NCBI GenBank assembly: GCA_964036045.1
Contig: OZ038381.1
Location: forward strand, 113,853,790-113,917,789
Source of the DNA: Eutreptiella sp. 'Long Island Sound 2002'
Taxonomy: Eukaryota > Euglenozoa > Euglenophyceae > Eutreptiales > Eutreptiaceae
Direction of reading: 5' to 3'
Length of the DNA: 64,000 nucleotides
Every line of letters begins with the position of its first letter. The first letter of the stretch is position 1. A program made the position numbers and the translations under genes. The notes beneath the pieces were generated by a model that saw only the letters and a program-made list of their open reading frames with translations, was not told the origin of the DNA and searched no databases. Positions 30,892 to 39,797 of this stretch are shown in pieces.

Positions 30892-32875
30892 CTAGACTTC
30901 CGGCAATTTGCTGCCAGCCCCCTTGGCCGCCGGTGTCATCGCCTTCAGTTTGGCCGTCACCTGCTCCTCTGTTTTTCGGGGGCCGGAGCTGCGGCGGCGG
31001 CGGGTTCCTCGGGCGGTAGCGCCAGTGGCCGAAGGCGGCGCGCAGGGCTCGGGGCAGCCAGACATTGGCCTCCGCGTCGGGGACACTGAGCACCGCCCCC
31101 CCCTCCAGGAAAGCCGGCCAGCCAGGCTCCTGGTCGGGCCATCCCGCTCCGAATCACGGCCCGGAGGATCCTGTTGTGTTCCTCCCGGCCACCAACCCCC
31201 CCGGGGGTACTTCCCGGTTTTCCCCATCCCTCCTGAGGAGCACGGCATCGAAGGGCCGTTCCTCAACCCCCTGGTGGTCCCCGAGGTGGCCCAGCTCAGC
31301 CACCCATACACCTCCAGCACCAGGGGGAGGGCTTTGCCCCCCAAGGGGGGTCGGGGATCGCGGACCCATTCATTCCTGGCCTCGGTGGGGCGCGGGGCCC
31401 CCGACGCCCCCCGTGCCGACTCTGCCTGTGGCTCCTGCGCCATCCGCGCTGGCTCCGCGCTGGACCCCCGCGCTGCCGGGGCGGCGGCCATCTGCGCAGG
31501 CTCCGCAGGCGGTTCCCGTGCCGCAGGGGCGGAGTGGTGCGAGGCGTCACCGTGTAGGCAGGGGGGCGGTTGGCGGGGGGGCTGGGGGGGCAGGCGGAGA
31601 ATCAGGGCCCCCATATCAGGGTCCATGTTGTATATGGGCTGGTGGTGGTGGCTGGCGTGGTGCGCCGGCATCTGGTGGATGCCGGGGGGGTAGCACCGCA
31701 CCGCCTGGACGTCCAGCTGCGGGGCCTCTCCGCCCCCCTTCCCCTGTCCTTTACCCTTCCCTTCCCCTCCCGTCACCGTGCCCAGTCTGGGCTGCCCGCG
31801 GTAACCCACTTCACCCCCCCCTTCCTTGCCACAGGGCCCCCTTCCTGCCCCCAGCCCCTGCCTCGGGTGCGCCCTCCTCTGCCTGCCCCCCTGCTCCTGT
31901 CTTGTGTCCCTCCCTCTGTCGCCAGCGCCCTTGCCTTTCCTGCTGCCGCAGGCGCCCGTGTCCTTCCCGTGCCCCTGCCCATGTCCTTTGCCGTGCCCTG
32001 TGTCCCTCCCTCGAATGCCCGTGCCCTTGCCTTTCCCGTGTGTCTGCCCTCCCCCGGTGCTGCTTGCGGTGGCGCCCTGCCCGTGCCCCTGCCCCCCCGC
32101 GTCCCCGCGAGCGCCCTGGACCTTCCCTTGTGTCCGTCGCCTTGCGCTGCTGCCGGCTCCTTTGTCCAACCTTGGTGCCTGCCCTGCTCCTTCGCTTGCT
32201 ACCCTCCCTCGGTCGCCCTCCGCCCCTCACCCTGCACCCCTGTGACTTGCACGCCCCACCCATCCGATCGCCGTCACCTCCTGCCTGGACCACGCGCCGC
32301 TGCAGCTGCGGCAGCGTGATGCCCATCGGCGTGCGCTTGGGCGTCGGGGCGCGGACGGGCCGCGGCCTTCCCTCGGAAGACGCGGCCTTGGGCGGGTTTG
32401 CCTTGGGGGGGCTCATGTGGGTGTGGCTGGGCTTGGTGTGGGCGCGGTACTTGGCGCCCTCCCTGCCCTCTGCCGCGGACGCGGCCCTCCCCGGCGAGGC
32501 GCGCCGGGCCCGTGCAGGGCCTGTCCCCCGCGCCAGCGGCGTGCCGGGGGCAATGGCGTGGCTTGCCGGATGGGTGGTTGCGGCCCCATGCGCGTCCCCG
32601 GCCCCTCCCGGGGGCGGGACGGCAAGAGCAGTCGCCTGGGCAGCAGGGGCGGCCTCGCCGGCCGGCACTGGTTCCGAGACCGGCGGTTCCGGGTCGCTGG
32701 GGGGCGCCTGGGGCTGCTCGGCCGGCGGCCAGACAGGGCCGGCGGCCTCCACCAGCCGCCGCTCCTTGCGCTCCGGGGGGGTTTCCCCCGCGCACCCTGG
32801 GGAGACGGGGGAGCGGGGGCGGGATCGACGGTGGTGACGGTCGTCCCGCTGGGGGGAGCCATTGGAGTCAGACAT
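30892..32875 (-). CDS. Gly/Lys-rich ORF1-like frame
   Basis: Two overlapping minus-strand frames. The first begins at an ATG ending at 32875 (MSDSNGSPQRDDRHHRRSR) and is basic, then Pro/Ala-rich, with a PTPKRTPMGITLPQLQRR stretch. The second (to 30892) carries a long Gly/Lys/His/Arg repeat (GKGKGTGIRGRDTGHGKGHG and variants) and ends KTEEQVTAKLKAMTPAAKG. A frame change between 31811 and 32169 would join them. The composition recalls RNA-binding tails such as RGG-type ORF1 or gag, and it lies next to a LINE-B copy on the same strand. No domain is recognised, and part may be an artefact of GC-rich repeats. Confidence 0.35.
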
Positions 32876-33186
32876 CGCAACTATCCTGATAGGCGTGCGT
32901 TGCTGCAGGCGTGCCCGTCCGACTACCTCCCAGTGCATCGCTGGCGCGCCGTGGAGGGTGCCGTGCGGTGCCGGGGGCTTGTCGTGGCGGTGGCTCCAGG
33001 CGGTCATGGGTCGGTGGCCATCCACCGGCACTGGGGCGGGAGGCAGGCGAGCAACTGGGCCCACACGCTGCGCCACAGCTCCCAGTCCGGGGTCTGGCAA
33101 GAGCCCCCGGGCACTCCCCTGCTCCTCCTCGTTCTCATTACACGCAGAGGCCCGGAGCGGGTCCTCGGGGCTACCCCCAGCCATTC

Positions 33187-34569
33187 CTACGGGGCCTCTC
33201 CCGTGCCGTGCCCCCAACCTGCGGCGCCCGAGGCGCAGAACGGGGTACACACCTTCCTGCGGACCCAGGAGGTCAACGCGGTTACGGGGGTCCACCTTGT
33301 GCAGCTCCCCCCGGCAGCCCCCGACGACCCCCGAGGGCCCAGAGCCCTGAGCCTGACCCAGAGGACCTGCCCCCTGTTGTGGGCGTGCCTGGTCCTAGAG
33401 AGGGCGGCAGACAGGTGCGGCTGGGCCCAGCTCCGAGGCGCGTGGGTCGCTGGCGGGAGTGCGGGGCACCTGGTGGGCTCTCTGGGGAACACCTTGCACA
33501 CGACGGCGTACAGGGGTGTCGGCCCGGTGCCTTCATACACCGGGTTGGTTGGGCGGGGCGGGAGGGCGTCTCGCCCGCGCCTTCCACGAATATAGTGACT
33601 TCGCCCACTTCTAAGTACTTGTCCGGCTGACCGGAGAGGTGGAGCGCCGCGTGCAGCTGGTACATCCCTCCCGGGTACGTGGCCCCCGCCTGGTTCAGGT
33701 ACGGGGCCGCGTCCATGGAGTGGTGCGTCCTCAGGGTGTGCAGCAGGGCCGGGGCGCTGCTGTGGAGGGAGGTGGCCGCCCCTTGGCCCATCAGCCGCAG
33801 GGCGTCCCCCATGGATACAGGCCAACCCAACTGGTTGCATGTGCGCCACTCCATCCAGTACCCGTAGAGGGCCGCCTCGGGGCCTACGAGCTTCGGGCGT
33901 ACGGCTTTCACAACTCGGTGTATCGCCGGGAGCAGCGTGGGGGCTCCCGGCCCGTTCAGAGCGCGGACGGCCAGGAGGGCGGCCTCGCCGAGGAAGGTCC
34001 GCCGGGTCCTGCAGGGCGGCTGCATGCGCCGCGTGCGCCTCTGCCACCGCGCCCGCTACCAGGCCCCAGATGGTTGCCTCCTGCGCCTGGTGGCGGTTTC
34101 GGGCATGCTCCGGCCCGTTCCCCCTTTGGCGGGGCATTGTGCTGCAGGCTCTGCAATGCGCGGCGTCAGGTGGAGGTCCCTCAGGTGCACATGGATCCAC
34201 AGGAGGGCTGCACCTGCGGGGCCCCCTTGGCTGTGGGAGGGGGTCAGCACGCCCTCTATGCGCCGCTGCAGCGCCCCTTCCTCCGTGCGCCGGCGCGGGC
34301 CCGCGGGGGGCTTGGGTCAGGGGCATGCGGCCACCTGAAAGCACTGCGTGCCCCTGTTGGTGCCCGTCGGCGTGGCAGAGGATACCGTGTCGCGCTCCCC
34401 GCTGAGGAGGCAGGCGTGTGGGAGGTGGGAGGCCGGGGACGAGGGGTCGTGGCGGCGTAGCCAGAGGTCGCCCCACCGGTGGCAGAGGGGGCCCCGGGGC
34501 TCCAGCAGGCGGGCGCGGACGCGGCGCCGGTAGTCCCTGCCGAGCGTTTTCTGTCGGACCGCTTGCCAT
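33187..34569 (-). CDS. Uncharacterised frame downstream of LINE-B extension
   Basis: Two overlapping minus-strand frames (460 and 247 codons). The shorter, 33282-34025, reads more like protein: FLGEAALLAVRALNGPG, AALYGYWMEWRTCNQLGW, YLEVGEVTIFVEGAGE. It could be the last part of the LINE-B extension after a frameshift near 34000-34900. No motif gives a function. Confidence 0.35.
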   Translation of the reverse strand: MASGPTENARQGLPAPRPRPPAGAPGPPLPPVGRPLATPPRPLVPGLPPPTRLPPQRGARHGILCHADGHQQGHAVLSGGRMPLTQAPRGPAPAHGGRGAAAAHRGRADPLPQPRGPRRCSPPVDPCAPEGPPPDAAHCRACSTMPRQRGNGPEHARNRHQAQEATIWGLVAGAVAEAHAAHAAALQDPADLPRRGRPPGRPRSERAGSPHAAPGDTPSCESRTPEARRPRGGPLRVLDGVAHMQPVGLACIHGGRPAADGPRGGHLPPQQRPGPAAHPEDAPLHGRGPVPEPGGGHVPGRDVPAARGAPPLRSAGQVLRSGRSHYIRGRRGRDALPPRPTNPVYEGTGPTPLYAVVCKVFPREPTRCPALPPATHAPRSWAQPHLSAALSRTRHAHNRGQVLWVRLRALGPRGSSGAAGGSCTRWTPVTALTSWVRRKVCTPFCASGAAGWGHGTGEAP

Positions 34570-34906
34570 GTGTTGTCGGGGAGTATCTCGTGGTCCCTGA
34601 AGGCAGCTATGAGTCAGCGCACACCGGGCGGGGGTGCCCCTGGGGGGTCGTCATATAGGTGTGACGCCCGCTGCGGTGGGGCACAACAGCGTCCCACCGG
34701 CATCAATCGTCAATACCCCGCTGGAGGAGGGCCAGCAGGGTGCCGTCCGCAACCGCCTCCCACCGCACCTTCAGCCCGTCGCAGCCGTCCAGCTCCAGGC
34801 GCAGCGCGGCAGCGAGGTCGGTGGGGAGGCTGAGGAGCAGGGGTCCTGGAATGTTTCCCACCCGGGACAGGGCGTGAAATGCGCCACAGTAATCCGGGTG
34901 CCCCCT

Positions 34907-35833
34907 TCATCCGGGTGGAGCCACCGGACAGTGGCTGCGTCGCACCCCGGAGTGTGTATCTCCGCGGCTCGGAGTATGTTGGCAGTGTGGAGCACGAGGC
35001 GGGGGGGGGAGGGGTGCCCAGAGGAGCGAGGAAACAGCGCCTCTCCACCTCGTATTGGGCTCTGGGGCTGCCCGCAGCAATTCCGTGGTCGCCGCGTCGC
35101 ACGGGCGCGCAGGGCCCGCCCCACAAATCACCGTGGGACGCGGTTGGGTGTGTGGCCCCCAACCTTTGAGTAAGACGGCAGCATACTGCAGTGCTGGAGT
35201 TCCCAGTGTGTGTGTTGTCGCGCACCACGGGCTCCACTCCAGCACCCACTCCGCGTCCACAATGTGCGCTTCCCACGCGGTCATGGAATTGAGTCCCATG
35301 AACCACAGTGGGGAGATCGTGCCCCGGAGGTGCTTCGAGAAACCCCCACGCAGGTCCCAATACTGGTGGGGGTCCTCCTGTGTGGGACACTCCAGAGTGC
35401 CGTTCACTAGGCGGAGGTAGGCCACGAAGTTCCTGCTAGGACGCGGGGGAGGGGGAAGGCAGTCGCCCTCCGCCGCAGTGAGCCATCGGTGCACCCGGGC
35501 CGCCGCTCTGTGGGGCGCGCAGAGGAGTTGCTCCAGCCGGTGATTGCGGAGCTCCGACGTAAAATCCCCAAGCCGGAGCATGTACTGGAGGAACTCGTCC
35601 ATGGAGTTCCCCTCTGGTGAATAGTAACGGGCAATCGTGTGGAGCTGTGCCTCTGCAGCCTCGGGCACCAGCCCGGAACAGAAGACCTCCGTCCACTCGG
35701 CGCCGGCGGAACGCCACGAGGCTAGCCACAGCGCCTTGTCCCGGGGCGGGAGGGTTCGGGCCCCCTCGTGTACCGCCTGGCGGTAGTGGGGCCAGAGGAG
35801 GCATGAGTGGGCGCAGCCCACTCGCATGTGCAC
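34907..35833 (-). CDS. LINE-B C-terminal extension
   Basis: A 308-codon frame running on from the zinc-binding domain. The first 200 residues look globular (KALWLASWRSAGAEWTEVF, GNSMDEFLQYMLRLGDFTS, DLRGGFSKHLRGTISPLWF). The end is low-complexity. LINE polyproteins usually stop soon after zf-RVT, so this is either an unusually long C-terminal domain or a neighbouring gene read in frame. No family recognised. Confidence 0.45.
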   Translation of the reverse strand: MHMRVGCAHSCLLWPHYRQAVHEGARTLPPRDKALWLASWRSAGAEWTEVFCSGLVPEAAEAQLHTIARYYSPEGNSMDEFLQYMLRLGDFTSELRNHRLEQLLCAPHRAAARVHRWLTAAEGDCLPPPPRPSRNFVAYLRLVNGTLECPTQEDPHQYWDLRGGFSKHLRGTISPLWFMGLNSMTAWEAHIVDAEWVLEWSPWCATTHTLGTPALQYAAVLLKGWGPHTQPRPTVICGAGPARPCDAATTELLRAAPEPNTRWRGAVSSLLWAPLPPPPRAPHCQHTPSRGDTHSGVRRSHCPVAPPG

Positions 35834-36405
35834 TGGGGTCTGTTCCCGGCCCCTGCAGAGGAGGCATGGCTGTGGAGGATGGCGATGCCGGAAAGCCGCT
35901 CCTTCCAGAGGCGGAGCCTGAGTTGCACCGGCGTGTGGCCGTCCCTGGCCCGCAGCGCCCGGTGGACAGTTGCTGCCGCGGTAAGGTCCCGGGCGTGGAC
36001 GTAGGCCGTGGCGTGGGCCGTGCCCAGGGTTGTGTGTCCTCGGTGCGTTGACGCGTGGCCGAGTTGTGCCCCCTGGGCTACCGTGCCAAGCGTCTGCATT
36101 GTCGGGGGCCGCAGGTCGAGGTGGCCGTCACTGCCGGTGATGATGAGCTGGGCGTGGTCAGGGCCCTGGCAGCGTGTGCTGCAGGAAGGTGTCCTGGGAC
36201 GCTGCCCAGTCCGCCTTGTGCAGCAGCGCGTCGCTGTGGTGGGAGATGGCTCGCAGAAAAACCAGAATGCGTGCTCGGTGTGTTGTCCGCGCACGCTCAG
36301 GCTGTCCTGAAGCCACTGCAGGGGCATCTGGTTGACCGGCTCTGCCGCGCACGCGGGGACTCCCGTGGTCTGCTCGTGGTCCGCGTGTTGTAGAAGGTAG
36401 GTGAT
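35800..36405 (-). pseudogene. LINE-B RNase H end and zinc-binding domain
   Basis: Minus-strand text includes the end of RNase H (NQMPLQWLQDSLSVRGQ, FWFF, and in shifting frames SHHSDALLHKADWAAS). It then reads ERLSGIAIL followed by CLLCRGREQTPVHMRVGC and LLWPHYRQ, the Cys-x2-Cys ... His ... aromatic pattern of zf-RVT domains. Frame changes occur around 35850-36200, so no intact protein is made. The equivalent piece in the second copy is at 49755-50320. Confidence 0.65.
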
Positions 36406-37603
36406 TAGGTCATCTCAGGACTGGGATTGCCCCCCAGGGGGGTCTTACCAAGGGGCTTTTGCTCAACCACCCGCGGCCCTAATTCACGTGCCCCGGGAAA
36501 GCGGCTCCCCCACATGGGGGAAGGGCGCGGTCGCCGCGAGCTGTACCCTACTGCAGGCTCTGCCCAGAGAGGTAACCCATGTTCGACCGAAGTCTCACAT
36601 TCCTCTCCTTCAGGCGGATGATACGTGGGGGAGGGTCCCATCGCACATCCTCATCAACCTCCGAATTCTGGGGCCCAGGGGCGCGGAGCCAGGCAAACGG
36701 CCCTGTCCTGCAGGCACTCTCTCCTGGGTTGGTTTTAAGTAGGCGTGAGATGACTCGAAGAAGCACTTGCTACGGGATTCGCATGCCATGACGCGTACTC
36801 ACGCGTCCTGACTCGGTCGAGCTTGCGCTCTCCCGGGGGGCCGGGGGTTCGAAGTAGTTCGTTGCGGTTGGTTGGTTGGTTGTATAATGGTAGAGTTGCG
36901 GTGTTGTGTTGTGTCCGTGGGTATGATCGTCAGCGGGCGTGGCACACTATGGTGTCGCCAACCCGTGGGACGCCGTTCCCGTTTCGACCCTTGCATGCCC
37001 GGCTGGTTTGGTGTTGGCCGGCTTGTGTGTGGTCTGTTCTTTGTCGGGTCGTTTTCTCTGTAGCAGTTTGGTTGGTGCATGGTTGTGCTAGCCGCCTTAC
37101 TGTTCGCGTGTTCGTCCTGGGGTCTTTCGCGCTGCAGCCCGCGCCGGCTCAGCCGGATGTTGTCCTTGTTGTCCTCTCGGTTAATTCTCAGGTTTGTTGC
37201 GGCCCGCCAGTCCGATGTGGCGGTCTTTGGGTTGCAACCGGAGCGTGTCCGGCGCGTTGTGGTGGTTCGCTGTCATCGTAGCCGCCAGTGGTCCACTTGT
37301 CTGGGGTTGTGCTGTGGCCCGTATGGGCCTGGCCTGCCGCGTTTGGTTGCTGTAGGCCGTTCCCTACGCTGTTTGTTTCCTGTCGGGTGTGTGTTGTCGT
37401 GGCTTGTCGGTTTTTGGCGTGTCCGAGTGTGAGGTTGTTGCGTTGTTGCCAGCACTATGCTTGGCTGGTTTTGTTGGTTGGCCGTCGTCTTCGCCGTCCA
37501 ATGGTCGGCTTGTCCTGCTGTCCAATGTGTTGGGCCGTGGTGGCCGTTTTGGGTCGGTTCCGGTTGTTTTGGTTGCGTTCGGCCGCCACGGCATGCTTTG
37601 GTG
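36406..37603. other. No gene seen
   Basis: Between the LINE-B truncation point and the minisatellite I see no convincing coding frame. There is a GGTTGGTTGGTTGT tetranucleotide run at about 36867, and a GGGTTCGAA palindrome-like B-box match at about 36847 without an accompanying tRNA fold. Confidence 0.5.
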
Positions 37604-38216
37604 GTGCATCACCCCCCTCATGGTGGGGCCTGCTTTGGCGGTGCCTGGCCTTCCTCTTGGTGGGGCATGTCCTGGTGCTGCTGGGCCCCCCTCATGGTGG
37701 GGCCTGCTCTGGTGGTGCCTGGCCCCCCTCATGGTGGGGCCTTTTGTGGTGGTGCCTGGCCCCCCTCATGGTGGAGCGTGCTGTGTTGGTGCCTGGCCCC
37801 CCTCATGGTGGAGCGTGCTGTGTTGGTGCGTCGCCCGCCGTCTTGGTGGGGCTGGCTGTGGTGGTGTGTGGCCCGTCTCCTTGGTTGGGCGTACGGTGGC
37901 CTTGCGTGGCGCCCCTCTTGGTGGGGCGTGGTGTGGTGGTGCCTGGCCCCCCTCGTGGTTGGGAATGCTGTGTTGGTGCGCGGCCCCCCGTATGGTGGGG
38001 TGCGCTGTGGTGGTTGTGGTCGTGCATGGCCCCCCTCATGGTGGGGGGTGCTGTGTTGGTGCTTGGCCCCTTTGATGGTGGGGCGTGCGCTGGTGCTGCC
38101 TGGCCCCCCTCATGGTGGGGCGTGCTGTGTTGGTGCCTGGCCCCCCTCATAGTGGGACGTGTTATGTTGGGGCGCGGCCCCCCTGTATGGTGGGGCGTAT
38201 TGCGTTGGTGCGTGGC
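37604..38216 (+). repeat. 37-bp minisatellite (left part)
   Basis: About 16 imperfect units of a 37-bp repeat with core CCCCCTCATGGTGGGGC followed by a TG/GT-rich half and GGTGCCTGG. CTCATGG cores lie at 37691, 37728, 37765 and 37802, exactly 37 bp apart. Because 37 is not a multiple of three, all three frames stay open and give PPHGGA-, PPSWWG- and APLMVG-like text, which is not evidence of a gene. The array resumes after Gypsy-2. Confidence 0.9.
38212..38216. repeat. Target site duplication, left (GTGGC), Gypsy-2
   Basis: GTGGC immediately before the 5' LTR recurs immediately after the 3' LTR at 49131-49135. Confidence 0.9.
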
Positions 38217-38750
38217 TGTAAGTGCGGCTAACCCCCATCTGCTCAGATTTTAGCAGATCTGCCCCAGATTGGCTACATTTTGGCCATTTTATCTGCTTCG
38301 GCGGAATCGCCGCCCCGCAGCTCAGTCTCAGGATCAGACCTATATATTTCTGATGTGCCGGATCTGATTCCGCGGTCCATTCATCGTGAATCCGCCGCGT
38401 TCCGATCATTTACCCGGAATCGCCATTTGCCGCTGACGCGCGTGCGCGAGCCAGATCGGCCAAATATTTTTTCACAATCGGATTTATATAAATCTTTTCA
38501 GATAGATATGGACACTCAGATGTACTTAGGATAATCCGCATCAATTTTCTTTATAGACTGGGATTTTTTGCCGGATAACAATCAGCATGGATCTTGCCTC
38601 CGTTGTCGCCGCTCTTGCCTCCGTTGGTGTCAGTGTATCCTGTTCTGCCCCCAACAGCAGCGTTCAGGTCGACTCCTCGCGTGCCTGCCCCCCCGGTCTT
38701 GCCGGCCCTGAGCCCTCCGGCACCATCAACGACCTAGGGCAGCACTTTCA
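38217..38750 (+). repeat. Gypsy-2 5' LTR
   Basis: 534 bp, TG..CA ends, near-identical to 48597-49130. It contains a TATA element at 38485-38493 and, downstream of it, an ATG at 38587 in good context (A at -3, G at +4) whose frame leaves the LTR. Confidence 0.95.
38485..38493 (+). promoter_or_regulatory. Gypsy-2 LTR TATA box
   Basis: TATATAAAT about 100 bp upstream of the LTR-borne ATG, with a matching copy at 48865-48873. Transcription would be expected to start near 38515-38525. Confidence 0.6.
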
Positions 38751-39468
38751 TGGTAGCAGAGGCTACCTGAATGTTGCTTCAGTGGTCTCTGCTCCACAGC
38801 TCGCTCCCCAGTACGGCCCCGTAGACCCCGCCGCTTCTGGAGAAGTAACGATTACACTGCCTTGGTGCTGCGCGAACGAGGCCTTGAGAGGAATGCCTTG
38901 CGCGAGTCCAAGCTGCCCAAGAAGGGCGCACATCAGCAGCTGTGGAGACCCAGATTACCATAATCCCAGTCGAAACTGGCCATCGAGCAGCTGGAATCCG
39001 CCGGCCTACGACGATGGCAACGCTCCGGTGGAGCTTACGGAGCTGGCAGGTACCAACATTCCTTACGCATGTCCAACATTTGAGACCACGGACGCCGATC
39101 TGAACGACATTGAGATGGGCGGTCCAGGTGAGGTACCTAGCTATAATCGACCAGCCTCTTGGGCACAATGGGACGACCATTTGTCCTCAGAAGTGACCCG
39201 TAGCCTTGAGGCCCTTGAGGCCCTTTGTTACTTAGCCACGTCTAAGCTGATCGAACAAGAAAGAATCGCCTCTGATTTTTTAACGGAATATTTTTTCCTC
39301 CTTCAGAACGAAATTAATACCAGGATGTGGTGGCGTTCTAAAGAAGATGAGTCTTTTGCCATTTTTTGCAGATCTGGGAGGCAAGCCCCTTCCCGAAGGA
39401 GAAGGTCCGGGCACCTGTTCCCGGGCCCTCCGCCCCTCATCCCCCTGTTTCCATTCGCGACGATCTAG
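38587..39468 (+). CDS. Gypsy-2 leader/N-terminal Gag frame starting inside the LTR
   Basis: A 293-codon frame from an ATG in the LTR (MDLASVVAALASVGVS), reading through the LTR end and the primer binding site (translated as HGSRG) into the internal region. The part from about 39050 to 39360 looks like real protein, ending in an acidic-helical stretch (EVTRSLEALEALCYLATSKL, then LTEYFFLLQNEINTRMWW). The plausible protein switches to another frame around 39365-39470, where the next segment begins. A TTTTTTGCAG at 39362-39371 resembles a 3' splice site, so splicing rather than decay is possible. Function unknown, probably matrix-like Gag. Confidence 0.55.
   Translation: MDLASVVAALASVGVSVSCSAPNSSVQVDSSRACPPGLAGPEPSGTINDLGQHFHGSRGYLNVASVVSAPQLAPQYGPVDPAASGEVTITLPWCCANEALRGMPCASPSCPRRAHISSCGDPDYHNPSRNWPSSSWNPPAYDDGNAPVELTELAGTNIPYACPTFETTDADLNDIEMGGPGEVPSYNRPASWAQWDDHLSSEVTRSLEALEALCYLATSKLIEQERIASDFLTEYFFLLQNEINTRMWWRSKEDESFAIFCRSGRQAPSRRRRSGHLFPGPPPLIPLFPFATI
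38751..38763 (+). promoter_or_regulatory. Gypsy-2 primer binding site (initiator Met tRNA)
   Basis: TGGTAGCAGAGGC directly follows the LTR; the first 12 bases match the 3' end of eukaryotic initiator methionine tRNA, as in Gypsy-1. Confidence 0.88.
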
Positions 39469-39797
39469 CCGCCGCGGTTGAGGAGGGAATTTTAGAGGCG
39501 GCCAGGCAGGCAAGCCTGGAAATCAGGGCTGAAGGAGCTCCCCAAGTGGACTCCTGGCTGCGGACCACCGAGATCAGCGGTCCGACAGCCTGCTCAGGCC
39601 CTTCAGGACACGGCATGTACTGTCCTGCCGACTGTTCCTGCAGATTCCAGCGAGATGCTGAGCTCCAAACGCTCAAAGATCAAATGCACCTCATCATTGA
39701 AACGCTGGGAATAAAAAATCTTTTCAAGACGCACATGCGGTCTGAGGGCGCTTCATCGGTGGAACAAGCAACAGAGCCATCGGAGGAGGCGACATAA
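39366..39797 (+). CDS. Gypsy-2 gag, second segment
   Basis: A 143-codon frame in the same register as the main gag, from which it is separated by one TAA (39795-39797). It includes VSIRDDLAAAVEEGILEAAR, a Cys-bearing stretch (PADCSCRF) and QTLKDQMHLIIETLGIKN, likely helical. If the TAA is a lesion, this and the main gag form one protein. No ATG in good context begins it, consistent with its being fed from the LTR-borne frame. Confidence 0.5.
   Translation: MQIWEASPFPKEKVRAPVPGPSAPHPPVSIRDDLAAAVEEGILEAARQASLEIRAEGAPQVDSWLRTTEISGPTACSGPSGHGMYCPADCSCRFQRDAELQTLKDQMHLIIETLGIKNLFKTHMRSEGASSVEQATEPSEEAT

Larger units (their letters stand above)
33190..36405 (-). mobile_element. LINE-B copy, 5'-truncated
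   Basis: From about 36405 downwards the minus strand matches the RNase H end of the long LINE-B copy at 50320-49755 with roughly 90% identity by eye, then continues past the point where that copy stops (zinc-binding domain and beyond). The abrupt start inside RNase H is the usual 5' truncation of LINE insertions. No poly-A tail or target duplication could be fixed, so the lower boundary is uncertain. Confidence 0.7.

Noticed and set aside
36800-36870. tRNA-like sequence with GGGTTCGAA and a GAGC-TTGC-GCTC hairpin.
   Set aside because: No A box and no cloverleaf can be drawn.
37389-38253. Three long plus-strand frames rich in PPHGGA, PPSWWG and APLMVG repeats.
   Set aside because: They are the three readings of a 37-bp minisatellite, whose unit is not a multiple of three.
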